64,000 nucleotides of DNA from Clostridium sporogenes (GTDB taxonomy: Bacteria > Bacillota > Clostridia > Clostridiales > Clostridiaceae): positions 2,294,001-2,358,000 of the forward strand of contig NZ_CP011663.1 in NCBI RefSeq assembly GCF_001020205.1. The letters run 5' to 3'. Below are positions 53,214 to 62,389 of the stretch, one piece after another; position 1 is the stretch's first letter, and every line of letters starts with the position of its first letter. The notes beneath the pieces were generated by a model, which had not been told where the DNA came from, did not search any database, and worked only from the letters and a program-made list of their open reading frames with translations. Made by a program: the position numbers and the translations under genes.

Positions 53214-53447
53214 TTAATGTTCTTTATCTTTAGGTGGGCAAGTATCATCGCCATAACTGTCTTTGCTTCTTATTTTTCCGTCTTTTCCTTGAATAATCAA
53301 TTCTGATTTTTGAGTTTTGGCAATTTCCTTTCCTATTTTAATTGCTTCTTTCTGAGTTTTTGTAACTTTAGTTGCTCTTTTGTTTCCTTCCCCTCTAACT
53401 GCCCATTCATCTACATGCCTTACACCTCATTGATTTTTCTTTCCCAA
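53214..53447 (-). pseudogene. DUF2188-type small protein with a premature TGA
   Basis: A 78-codon frame opens with TTG at 53447 behind AAGGAGTG, reads Met-Gly-Lys-Lys-Asn-Gln and then TGA, then continues in frame as EWAVRGEGNKRATKVTKTQK and KDGKIRSKDSYGDDTCPPKD to a stop at 53214. The body is a good DUF2188 match. No in-frame start follows the TGA, so it is very likely dead. Confidence 0.75.
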
Positions 53448-53473
53448 GATAATCACTCCTTTTAAAATTATTT

Positions 53474-54766
53474 TTATTTATTTAAAATTTCTTCATATTC
53501 CTCTATACACTCTTTCATTTTTTCACTAATACAACTTTCCATTTCTTGATCTATTCTTGGTATCTTAATATTCTCAAAGTCTTTTCTCTGAATAATCTTA
53601 TATAATGTTCCTTTAGTAAACATATCAATCTGCTTTAATATCAAAGGCTGCTTTAACAAAAATAACAAATAATATGTATCAATTTCTTTAGGAACAATAT
53701 TGAAAAATGCATCCGTGGTAAGCATTCCTGAAAACCTCTTAGAAATTACTGAACTTACATGTCCATCTGTCCCTGTTGCACTTCCTACTTTTGCTGTTAC
53801 TATTTCTCCTTCTTCAACTATATATCTCATACGATTACTCAAGTCACCATATATACCAGACTCAACACTATGTATTACTGATAAATCTGCATCAATATTT
53901 TTTAAAGTAAAGTATTCAACTTCTTCTTGTTCATCAATTTCAGACTTTATAGCCCTCTTTATATGAACTAACTCTCCAAGTTTATTCCATTTTATATTTT
54001 GTGTTTCTCTATGGATAAATTTAAATAATTCGCTTTGATAGTAAGTATAATGTTCCACATCAAGTCTAAGAGTTTCTAGAATATCACTTTTAACATAAAA
54101 AATATTTTGAAGTTCATCATCAAAATAATCATACTGCACTATATTTTCAAATACATTTACACATTCTTTATATAACTTATTACATTTAACCTGAATTTCC
54201 ATATCTTCTGTTATATGTTCTTCTATATTTCCCATATTTACTGGCAGCCTTATATTGCCTATATCCTCAAGTAGAATTCTATTTAACTTTCCCATTTTTA
54301 ATGCTTGTAATTGTAATTGACCTAATTCACTTTTAAGAAAATGATATACTGATACAGCATCATTTTTATTTCTAAATCTCAGCCTTGCTATATCACATGT
54401 TATAGCACTGTCTTCTAGTCCTTCTGACACATATACTACTTGACCTGATTTACCTGCTGTTGTAATTAAAACATCTGATTCTTGTATAAAATCTTTTTCT
54501 TTTAAGCCCTCTTTTTTAATCATTCTAAGTTTGTTTATGTATATAATACTATCTCTTATATCACCAGGACCTATAATGCCAATGCCTTCTCTTTCTACAT
54601 ATTCTTTTTTGGCCCTTGTCCCATCTTTAATTTCAATGCTCTTATCTTTTAACAACCTAGTTTCTTGGCCTTTAAAGGCTTTCTCCACTTCAACTCTACT
54701 CATTAAATACTCATAAGAAATTTTGTTCCCATCTAATATTTTCGGTTGAATAAAAAGACTGTTCAT
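53474..54766 (-). CDS. Type I-like specificity subunit (HsdS), first copy
   Basis: A 430-aa protein with two recognition halves: IQESDVLITTAGKSGQVVYV with LGQLQLQALKMGKLNRILLEDIGNIRLPV, and VEEGEIVTAKVGSATGTDGHV with FTKGTLYKIIQRKDFENIKIPR. Start ATG at 54766, behind GGGAGGTG; an ATG six codons upstream falls inside that site. It is the first gene of the block, 420 bp ahead of the other small genes. Two HsdS for one HsdM would allow two target sequences or a fixed heterodimer. Confidence 0.85.
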   Translation of the reverse strand: MNSLFIQPKILDGNKISYEYLMSRVEVEKAFKGQETRLLKDKSIEIKDGTRAKKEYVEREGIGIIGPGDIRDSIIYINKLRMIKKEGLKEKDFIQESDVLITTAGKSGQVVYVSEGLEDSAITCDIARLRFRNKNDAVSVYHFLKSELGQLQLQALKMGKLNRILLEDIGNIRLPVNMGNIEEHITEDMEIQVKCNKLYKECVNVFENIVQYDYFDDELQNIFYVKSDILETLRLDVEHYTYYQSELFKFIHRETQNIKWNKLGELVHIKRAIKSEIDEQEEVEYFTLKNIDADLSVIHSVESGIYGDLSNRMRYIVEEGEIVTAKVGSATGTDGHVSSVISKRFSGMLTTDAFFNIVPKEIDTYYLLFLLKQPLILKQIDMFTKGTLYKIIQRKDFENIKIPRIDQEMESCISEKMKECIEEYEEILNK

Positions 54767-54782
54767 TATGCACCTCCCTCCC

Positions 54783-54844
54783 ATAACATAATTTCACCGT
54801 TTCACATCTTCGTCTTCTGACATCATTTTATAACATAATTTCAC
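54783..54844. promoter_or_regulatory. Direct repeats in the promoter of the defence block
   Basis: ATAACATAATTTCAC occurs at 54783-54797 and 54830-54844, 47 bp apart, and a further TTTCAC lies at 54800. The first copy abuts the ribosome site of the first HsdS gene, so a bound repressor would block expression. Confidence 0.5.
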
Positions 54845-55365
54845 TCAATACAATAGTTTTATTTCCAATTTTTAAAATATTTTAGGATTATTTAGGTAAA
54901 ATAGAGAAAGACTGCATTTATCAGCCTTACCTATTATATTGACTTACTTTATTTTTATATTAATGTTTCCTTATCAGTTTAACTATTACCCTCTTGTTAC
55001 TTATAAACAGTTAAATAATATTTGTTATTACTTATAATCAGTGGGATATCACTTTAATTGGAAATTCAAAATATTCTTATACTACTGTTTAAGAAAAGAA
55101 ACAACATAATATATAAACTAAGCATATAACCTTAATTCTAAACTAAACTTTAAGTTATCGTAAAATTACAATATTAATGATGTTTAACTGTTTATACAAG
55201 ACTCAACAAATAATATACCTACCTTGATAGTAACACCTACACTATTTTGTTATAACTATATAATAAGCTAAATAACAATCTCTTTATATATGTATATATA
55301 AAGGTGTTTTAACCCACAAATATCACAAATTATATAAAAATATTAAAAGAAATTTATCCCATAGA
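54845..55365. other. 521-bp A+T-rich spacer, no gene seen
   Basis: Frames are closed on both strands. TTACTTATAAACAGT and TTACTTATAATCAGT recur about 30 bp apart near 55000-55045. It must contain the promoter of the defence block at its left end. Confidence 0.5.
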
Positions 55366-55402
55366 AAAAAGGCTGGTCATTTCAAACGCAATCGAGCCTT
55401 TC
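55366..55402. terminator. Bidirectional terminator after the primase remnant
   Basis: AAAGGCT...AGCCTTT with A-run and T-run on the two sides, 3 nt past the stop of the pseudogene at 55405. Confidence 0.65.
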
Positions 55403-55404
55403 TT

Positions 55405-55975
55405 TTACTCTTCATCTATAGCTCTTTCTCCAGTAGTACAATCATATATTACTATTCTTTTCTTTTTATAACTTACTGGTTGTAATTCTGCATTTTCATA
55501 TGCAAGATCCACCTTTCCTTTATTAGCCTCCACTGCACTTTAGCACCATCCAATACCATTTTATACACATTCTTAAAACCCATCTCCTGCAGTATTTTAA
55601 CATTATTTTTAAAAGAAGAAAGACCTGCTTTATCATTATCCACAAACAAATATATTTTGATGTCATCTCTAACCTCTTTATATAAATTGTGAAGTTAGTA
55701 CAATTGTCCACTACTTAAACTCTTTCCAAACATACCCACTGAATTTTTATAACCGTGCCTACATACCATAGCCATCACATCAAATGGACCCTTCCATAAT
55801 AAATTTATTATTAACATATCAATATCAACATTTTTATTTTACCACTAATATACGGGAACACATTGTGAAGAGCTACATAACCTCCAGCAGATACACCTCT
55901 TTCATATCTTCCCTTTCTATCTTTTATAGTATTTAAAGTTTTATCTGTTTCTTTAATAGTCCATCTCTTTTTTAC
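55405..55975 (-). pseudogene. Toprim-domain primase-like remnant
   Basis: Several frames on the minus strand join into one protein text: RYERGVSAGGYVALHNVFPY, then GPFDVMAMVCRHGYKNSVGM, then DIKIYLFVDNDKAGLSSFKN and EANKGKVDLAYENAELQPVS. VDNDKAG is the Toprim DxD-type metal site; the usual Glu before GPFD is replaced by Lys. There are two frameshifts (near 55845 and 55545) and an in-frame TAA (near 55696) where a Gln is expected. It looks like a primase of an integrative element or phage. Confidence 0.7.
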
Positions 55976-56036
55976 TCAAAGAAAAGGACTTACTATTTTA
56001 AAGTAAATCCTAATATTCTAGTTACTCATAATATTA

Positions 56037-56282
56037 TTAATTATAAGGAACACTGTCCTCATATAAAGTTTCTGGATCTATATCAGCTTCATTTTCCCAC
56101 TCAATAGTATCGAAACTTACTTTAACTGATTTAAACATTGATGTATCCTTTAATTCTTTAAATATTCCTTTATTTAAATATGGCTTCATGTCAAACAATC
56201 TTACCTCACCATTTTCAAAAGTTAATATTAGCTTATAGCTATCTAAAGCCTTTACATCCTTAACTCATAAGTACATATACAT
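56037..56282 (-). pseudogene. DUF2442-type protein with a premature TGA
   Basis: An 82-codon frame opens with ATG at 56282 behind GAGGTG, reads Met-Tyr-Met-Tyr-Leu and then TGA, then VKDVKALDSYKLILTFENGE and KGIFKELKDTSMFKSVKVSF to a stop at 56037. The body is a close DUF2442 match, complete at the C-terminus. There is no in-frame start soon after the TGA. Confidence 0.75.
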
Positions 56283-56331
56283 CACCTCTTTATTTTAAAG
56301 GTTCTATTTAATATTTTCTACTATTCTATAT

Positions 56332-58287
56332 TTATTTCAAACAATGCATATATTCTTCTGCCTCATCATATTTAACTAAAAAAGCTTGTCCTTTTGAGCA
56401 AAAGATTGAAGTTGAAGTATACTCAATATCTGCATTTTTATCATAGCCTATCTTTTCTATAACTTCTTTCTCATTGTGACAAATATCATATCCATCAAAT
56501 ACAAAATTAAATTTACCCTTTCCTTTTGTAAAAGAAATAAACTCTACACTATAATTCATAAATGTTGCAACTGGTCCTCTTCCTTTTATAATAGCTTTAT
56601 TATGGATTGTTTCTGGCGGACTAAAATCTCCCTTTAACTTTTGTATATCTGATAAAACTCTTCCCATATAATCTAATGGCACTTCCATTTTAAAAGAATA
56701 GTAAGGCTCTAATAATACATTTTTAGCTTTTTCTAATCCTTGTCTTAAAGCTCTAAAAGTAGCCTCTCTAAAATCTCCTCCACTGGTATGTTTATTATGT
56801 GATCTTCCAGTTAAAAGTGTTATCTTTATATCTGTTATAGGAGAGCCTGTCAAAATTCCATGATGATCTCTTTCAAAAATATGAGTCTTTACTAAATTTT
56901 GATTACCTGTAGTTAAATCATCTGTATGACATGCACTTTCAAATGTAATTCCACTATTTCTCTCACCTGCTTCTAATTTTAGGTGAACTTCACAGTAGTG
57001 TTTTAAAGGTTCAAAATGTCCATAACCTATTACTGTATCTAAAATAGTTTCCTTATATAATATTTCACAAGGGCCAAAATCTATTGATATATTAAATCTT
57101 TCTTCCATCAAATTCTTTAGCACTTCTAATTGAATAACACCCATAATGTAAACCTGAATTTCTTGAAATTTTTCATCCCAAATTATATTTAAAGAAGGAT
57201 CTTCTGATTCTAAAATTTTAAAATATTTTAAAACATCCTTTACATTTAAGCTTTCATCAAATATAACTTTTGATTTCAAAGTTGGAACCATATTATATGT
57301 AGCTTTATCTTTTAAAGTTCCAATTCCATCACCTACATTAGCAGAACTTAAGCCTGTTACTGCAAAAATCTGTCCTGCTTCAGCTTTATCTACATTTATA
57401 TATTTATCTCCATTATATATTCTTATTTCATTAGCCTTCTCACAAAAATCATTTTCAATATTAGGTAAGACTATCTCTTCTTTTACCTTTAAGCTGCCAC
57501 TTAATGCCTTTATATAAGTTAATCTATTGTTTTGTTCATCATGTCGTATTTTATATACTCTTCCACTAAATTTTTCTTCTTCATTGTATTCTGTATAGGT
57601 TAAAACATGTAGGTTTTCTAAAAAATCTTCTATTCCTATATCCTGCAATGCGGAACCTATAAAACAAGGGAAAAGCTCAGTTTTCTTAATAAGTTTTTTC
57701 ATAGACTTTAACCATAAATCTTTTTCATAATTATCTTCTAAATATTTCTCTAAAAGATATTCATCCTGCTCTGCAATAAATTCTATAATCTCAGGTGAAA
57801 GCTCATCACTATTTAATGGTTTATCAATAAAACAAACCTTTTTAGTAAAATTAAGTTTTATATCTTCAATTACATTTTCAGCATTTGCTCCCACTCTATC
57901 TATTTTATTTATAAAAAAAAGAACAGGAATATTGTGTTTTCTTAAAAGATTCCATACTGTTTCTGTATGGCCTTGTATTCCTTCAACTCCACTTATTATA
58001 ATTACAGCATAATCCATGACCTGAATAGCTCTTTCCATTTCTGATGAAAAATCCATATGTCCTGGAGTATCTATAAGATAATATGTAGAATCTTTATAAT
58101 TAAAGGTTCCCTGCTCTGAAAATACTGTTATTCCTCTTTCTTTTTCAATTTTATGATTATCTAAAAAAGAGTTTTTGTGATCTACTCTTCCTCTAATTTT
58201 AATACTTTTTGTATGATATAATATTTGTTCTGCAAAGGTGGTTTTACCTGCATCTACATGTGCTAATATTCCTATTGTCTTATGCAT
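56332..58287 (-). CDS. Tet(M)/TetB(P)-like ribosomal-protection GTPase
   Basis: A 651-aa EF-G-like protein. G1 is GILAHVDAGKTT (residues 6-17), G3 is DTPGHMDF, G4 is NKID (in FFINKIDRVG), and the switch I text ERGITVFSEQGTF follows the family. The C-terminal domain IV/V has EPYYSFKMEVPLDYMGRVLSDIQKLKG. Length is close to Tet(M) (639). It is diverged from classical Tet(M) in the N-terminal third and belongs with the chromosomal Tet-like translation GTPases of clostridia. It would remove tetracycline or a similar blocker from the ribosome; actual resistance is not proven. It stands alone with its own promoter. Confidence 0.82.
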   Translation of the reverse strand: MHKTIGILAHVDAGKTTFAEQILYHTKSIKIRGRVDHKNSFLDNHKIEKERGITVFSEQGTFNYKDSTYYLIDTPGHMDFSSEMERAIQVMDYAVIIISGVEGIQGHTETVWNLLRKHNIPVLFFINKIDRVGANAENVIEDIKLNFTKKVCFIDKPLNSDELSPEIIEFIAEQDEYLLEKYLEDNYEKDLWLKSMKKLIKKTELFPCFIGSALQDIGIEDFLENLHVLTYTEYNEEEKFSGRVYKIRHDEQNNRLTYIKALSGSLKVKEEIVLPNIENDFCEKANEIRIYNGDKYINVDKAEAGQIFAVTGLSSANVGDGIGTLKDKATYNMVPTLKSKVIFDESLNVKDVLKYFKILESEDPSLNIIWDEKFQEIQVYIMGVIQLEVLKNLMEERFNISIDFGPCEILYKETILDTVIGYGHFEPLKHYCEVHLKLEAGERNSGITFESACHTDDLTTGNQNLVKTHIFERDHHGILTGSPITDIKITLLTGRSHNKHTSGGDFREATFRALRQGLEKAKNVLLEPYYSFKMEVPLDYMGRVLSDIQKLKGDFSPPETIHNKAIIKGRGPVATFMNYSVEFISFTKGKGKFNFVFDGYDICHNEKEVIEKIGYDKNADIEYTSTSIFCSKGQAFLVKYDEAEEYMHCLK

Positions 58288-58766
58288 AACTTGTCTCCCA
58301 TTATAATTTAATTTTTATACTGTAAAAACTATCACTATGTGAAAGCTTTTTATCTATTCTTATATTATTTATTTAACTCTCTAATAAGCATTATATTACC
58401 ATATATCACCCATTTCTGTATAGTCTCAACAGCCTCCATTATAATGGATATATTATGTCTATGAGAGATACTTTTTTGTATCTTTTTTTAATTTTTCTAA
58501 GCAGTAATTACTATTATCTTTGCCTACTAAAATTATATTCTAATAGCCAGAAGCATAACTTTATAATAATTTGACAACTGTATAAATCATTTAATATTTT
58601 TATAATAGATATTGTGATATTATTCATTAATATATTAAAAAATTCTGTTATATTGTAGTAATTTTTTAGGTTTACTTTTATTTTTAATTTACATAATTAT
58701 ATTTAAGTAATCTTATCCTATTTAAACCATGTTTTCTGCTTTATGCTTCCACCTTTAGATATAGAA
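58288..58766. other. 479-bp spacer with a plus-strand hairpin and T-run near 58465-58493
   Basis: AGATAC-TTTTTT-GTATCT followed by TTTTTTAATTTTT reads as a plus-strand terminator. A TATAAT-like box at about 58440 in a palindrome lies just ahead, so a very short plus-strand transcript is possible. No gene was seen. Confidence 0.3.
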
Positions 58767-58799
58767 AAAGAGAACTCCATATAAGAAGTTCCCTTTTTT
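58767..58799 (-). terminator. Terminator of the NlpC/P60 gene
   Basis: On the minus strand AAGGGAACTTCTTATATGGA and GTTCTCTTTTT form a stem AAGGGAACTTC/GAGTTCTCTTT with a T-run right after the stop codon. Confidence 0.75.
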
Positions 58800-58800
58800 A

Positions 58801-60042
58801 TTAATTTATTATTCTTCTTGCTCTCCAGAATTTATATATAGGTGCTACTTTTACAACATCGCCTGATTGTGGTGCGTGTATCATCTGTCCATTTCCAACA
58901 TATATACCTACATGATTTGAATGTGGAAACACTAAATCTCCTGGCTGTAAATCTGCCCTAGATACTTCTCTACCAGAATTAATTTGTGCACCTGTCCATC
59001 CACCAATTTCTATCCCAATGGCATGTCTATATACGTAAGATGTGAATCCAGAGCAATCAAAAGCATCTGGCCCTTTTCCTGCTGTAACATAAGGTTTACC
59101 TAAATGTTTATAAGCCTCTCTTAAAACTAACTGTTGTTTAGATAATTGCTCATTTGAATTACTTGGCTCTTTTCCTGAAAAATATACAGGTAAATTTTCA
59201 CTAGCTATTAAATTTTTATTAGAGTCATAATGTGTTGGTTTTGCATTTATCCATCCATAATATCCATTTGGTGTTTTAACTTTCCACCATCCAGCTACTG
59301 AACCTTCTACTACAGTAATCTTTTCACCCTTGGAATAATTATATATTATTCCAACTTCATTAACTGCTAATTTAGAATTAGCCTTTAACAATATTGGGAA
59401 TGTACTAGTATTATTATCCCAATATGATATTGGTCCTGCACTTATCCATCCAAGTCTATCATTTTCTGCAATCATCCACCAACCTGTCCTTGAATCAATA
59501 GCTTTTATTTGTTCACCAGGTTGTACCACTTTAATCTGTTGTAATGGGGCAATATCTGCTGTAAAATAAGCACCCACATTAGAACTAGCAATCAACTTAC
59601 CACTACTGTTACGACTTGTGTTAGTACTATTCACCCATCCATAATATCCATCTGGTGTCTTAACCTTCCACCATCCAGTTACTGAACCATTAATTACTTG
59701 TATAATCTGTCCTTTCTTATAGTTATATACGACCTGTGCTTCATGTATATTCATCTTTTGATTAATTCTCAATAATATTGGGAAATTTCCCGTATTCTTG
59801 TCCCAATATGATGTTGGGCCTGCATTACACCAGGCTAGTTTACCATTCTCTGCAATTAACCACCAACCATATCTGCTATCTATTGCCTTTACTTGTTCAC
59901 CTACCTGAACCTCTTTTAACACAGAACCAAGTTGAGGATCAGTATTAGTCATTGCTTGTACTTTAACTTCACTACATATAAAAAATATAGTGAAAATAAA
60001 AAAACTCATTAGTACACTTTTTAAATACTTATATTTTTTCAT
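58801..60042 (-). CDS. Secreted NlpC/P60 peptidoglycan hydrolase with duplicated SH3-type region
   Basis: A 413-aa protein. A signal peptide (KYLKSVLMSFFIFTIFFICS) is followed by two tandem ~130-aa units with the same order: QVGEQVKAIDSR.GWW.IAEN, AGP.SYWD, FPILL, GSV.GWWKVKTP.GYYGW. Each unit looks like two bacterial SH3 domains. The C-terminal ~110 residues are NlpC/P60: catalytic Cys in DAFDCSGFTSYVYRH, His in VFPHSNHVGIYVG and a third polar residue in QMIHAPQSG. It cleaves cell-wall peptides outside the cell. The start at 60042 follows GGAGGGGG; an ATG five codons earlier falls in that site. Confidence 0.9.
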   Translation of the reverse strand: MKKYKYLKSVLMSFFIFTIFFICSEVKVQAMTNTDPQLGSVLKEVQVGEQVKAIDSRYGWWLIAENGKLAWCNAGPTSYWDKNTGNFPILLRINQKMNIHEAQVVYNYKKGQIIQVINGSVTGWWKVKTPDGYYGWVNSTNTSRNSSGKLIASSNVGAYFTADIAPLQQIKVVQPGEQIKAIDSRTGWWMIAENDRLGWISAGPISYWDNNTSTFPILLKANSKLAVNEVGIIYNYSKGEKITVVEGSVAGWWKVKTPNGYYGWINAKPTHYDSNKNLIASENLPVYFSGKEPSNSNEQLSKQQLVLREAYKHLGKPYVTAGKGPDAFDCSGFTSYVYRHAIGIEIGGWTGAQINSGREVSRADLQPGDLVFPHSNHVGIYVGNGQMIHAPQSGDVVKVAPIYKFWRARRIIN

Positions 60043-60221
60043 ATTAACCCCCTCCATATAATAAATTATTGTTATATTATATAATCTTCGCTATATTATA
60101 ATAATTTCCTCCATTTAAACAATATTTTACCAAATACATTTTAATATAACTGTCGTAAAAAGTATTTATAATATATTGCAAGACAATAATTATTATCTAA
60201 GTGTTTAAACAATTATTTCTG

Positions 60222-60374
60222 TCTTAATGCCCCTCTATGCCTTTTATAACTATCATGTTTCATCTTTATGCCTTTAGCTTTGCCCCTATACCCACTCCCA
60301 TCTTTCCCTTTATACTCAGCCGCTCTTTACTCCCTCTTTGAAAAAAATCGAAGTATCGTGAAGAGTAGTCATTT
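60222..60374 (-). mobile_element. Decayed IS605/IStron-like remnant, opposite strand
   Basis: On the minus strand AATGACTAC...GGGAGTAAAGAGCGGCT (60318-60374) matches 20121-20176 in order, with 17 bp identical at 60318-60334 and looser agreement elsewhere. The inner stem is broken. Beyond it a 28-codon open run ends HDSYKRHRGALRQK-stop at about 60222, which may be a leftover coding end. No transposase is left. Confidence 0.45.
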
Positions 60375-60405
60375 GGTAAAAATCAACTTAATAATTAGAA
60401 AAACA

Positions 60406-60428
60406 AAAACTCCCACAATGTGAGAGCT
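60406..60428 (-). terminator. Terminator-like hairpin downstream of the AAA ATPase gene
   Basis: CTCTCAC-ATT-GTGGGAG followed by TTTTTG on the minus strand. It lies 135 bp past the stop codon. Confidence 0.6.
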
Positions 60429-60562
60429 TTTAAACTTAAAACATATCTATATATTATTTAATTATTCCATGTTCACTTATTAATATAAAATCAATAAATA
60501 ATGAATGTGATTTTAATATTATATATATTCTTAATTTCTTCTATATCAATCCTACTATCATT

Positions 60563-62149
60563 TTAGCAATAAACTTCTATTATTTTTTTCCTATGCTCTT
60601 CTATATCCACATAGGTTTCTTCTACTATGCCTATTAAGCTTGCAGCTTTTCTAAAGTCAAATATTAAAAGATATCCTTCCTCTAATCCGTACTGATCTAA
60701 ATATTCTCCTAGCTGTATCAACCCTTTTTTGTGATATTCTTCCCCTCTCCATATTTTAAGTTCTAGAATATACATTTTTTTATTATAAGTTATTACTATA
60801 TCAAATCTTTTTTCTTCTCCACCCTTTACCTCTTTAAATGCAAATCCATTGCCATTTATAATAGGACTTAAAAAGGCTAAGAAAACTAACCTGCCATCCT
60901 CTTCTAAAAAAGCTTCTCTTTTTTGTGAATACTCATGTTTCATAAAATCTTGGAATTTTAATAGTACTTTTTTAATATTTAAATCTCCATTGGAATCTAT
61001 AAAATTTTCTTTACTATTATAGTTAACAAAATTAGATGAGGTTTGAATTTTTGATATTCTATAATTATATATAAGCTGTTCATATATCCTATTATTTATT
61101 TTTAAATTTCCTTTTTCATTTCTAAATATTCCATATAAATAACCTAAATTTATATCTGGATTATGAATATTAAAATTTAACTGTATCCCTTTTATAAGAA
61201 GATTATCTACTAATTCAGATAATTCTTTGTTATTTTCTATATTCTTAATTAAGCTATCAAAATTAGTATTGCTTTCATTTAAAAGTTCCTTTACTGCTAA
61301 CTCTAGATATTCTTTTTCCCATTTCAATTCATTTTCATCCATTATTTTTTCATCTATGATTTTACAAAGTTTACTTACTAAAAAAGGATACCCTGAAGTA
61401 TAAAAATAAAGCTTTTCTGCAAAATATTCTTTATCCAAATCTACTGCTTTATTTTCCACATAATCATCTAACATAGTTTTTATTTCACTTATTGAAAAGC
61501 TCATCTCTACATCAAAATCTGAAGCTATATTCCATGGACTATTATACTTATGCTCCTCATCAGCCCTAATTTTTAACTTTAAAGTTTTAATGTCATGTAC
61601 CCCTGCCAATATAACGCTATGGAAAGTATAATCTCTTCCTTCATTTCTTAATAGATATTTACTTCTTAGCATTCCTAAAAAATCTAGGAAAAGTTGATTA
61701 TTACTGCTTTTGTCAACTTCATCTATTATTAAAACCACTTTTTTTTGTGCAAACTCAATTAAATCTGTTATAAAACTATTAAATTCATTCATTGTAGTAA
61801 TTTTATCTTCATGATTTTTAACAAATTTATAAATTTCTTTGTTAGTAGAAAACCTAAAATAGTTAACTATTTGCATCATTATACTACTTAAAAATTTTTT
61901 TACTTCACTATAACCCTCTGTGTCTATAGCTTCAAAACTTATTTTTATAGGTAAATATTCTTCCATTCTATTCAATCTTTTCTCTAACAAATACAAAGTA
62001 GTTGTTTTCCCATACTGCCTTGGTCTATTTATAATAAAATATTCTTCATTATTTATTAGCTTTAATATACTATCTAATTTGTTTGATATATCTACCATAT
62101 AGTGTTTTTCTGGTATACAGGTTCCAGTTACATTAAATCTTTTTTGCAT
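60563..62149 (-). CDS. AAA-ATPase-like protein with C-terminal PD-(D/E)XK domain
   Basis: A 528-aa protein. Walker A is FIINRPRQYGKTTTLYLLEK (38-57) and Walker B is KKVVLIIDEVDKSSNN (about 134-149), followed by a wHTH-like region. The C-terminal ~110 residues have the nuclease-like core RFDIVITYNKKMYILELKIW: Asp, then E-x-K, and then EYHKKGLIQLGEYLDQYGLE. This is the DUF1703-type family, abundant in anaerobes, role unclear (possibly DNA mobility or defence). It stands alone with its own terminator. The start at 62149 has a weak GAGCGTG site. Confidence 0.82.
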   Translation of the reverse strand: MQKRFNVTGTCIPEKHYMVDISNKLDSILKLINNEEYFIINRPRQYGKTTTLYLLEKRLNRMEEYLPIKISFEAIDTEGYSEVKKFLSSIMMQIVNYFRFSTNKEIYKFVKNHEDKITTMNEFNSFITDLIEFAQKKVVLIIDEVDKSSNNQLFLDFLGMLRSKYLLRNEGRDYTFHSVILAGVHDIKTLKLKIRADEEHKYNSPWNIASDFDVEMSFSISEIKTMLDDYVENKAVDLDKEYFAEKLYFYTSGYPFLVSKLCKIIDEKIMDENELKWEKEYLELAVKELLNESNTNFDSLIKNIENNKELSELVDNLLIKGIQLNFNIHNPDINLGYLYGIFRNEKGNLKINNRIYEQLIYNYRISKIQTSSNFVNYNSKENFIDSNGDLNIKKVLLKFQDFMKHEYSQKREAFLEEDGRLVFLAFLSPIINGNGFAFKEVKGGEEKRFDIVITYNKKMYILELKIWRGEEYHKKGLIQLGEYLDQYGLEEGYLLIFDFRKAASLIGIVEETYVDIEEHRKKIIEVYC

Positions 62150-62306
62150 ATAACTTTCACGCTCCTTACACTATTATATTACCATATAATAAGCTATTTA
62201 AACAGAAAAAGAGCATTACACTTTATTAACGAAATACTAATATTCCTTTGATTATTTGTCATTAATATTGCAGGATAATAAATAATAACTATACATATAA
62301 AAAATA

Positions 62307-62340
62307 TTGAGTTAGAGAAAAATACACCTCTAACCCAATA
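62307..62340 (-). terminator. Terminator of the enhancin-like remnant
   Basis: On the minus strand ATTGGGTTAGAG/CTCTAACTCAAT is followed by ATTTTTTAT, about 50 nt past the stop at 62390. Confidence 0.75.
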
Positions 62341-62389
62341 CACTTGAATAGTTTATATATTTAATTTTATTAATATACTAATTCTAATT

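Noticed and set aside
48927..54766. Classical type I restriction-modification system
   Set aside because: HsdM and HsdS are present but no HsdR helicase-nuclease is found; the following genes are of other families.
58465..58493. Attenuator of the Tet-like gene
   Set aside because: The T-run follows the hairpin only on the plus strand, opposite to the gene's direction.
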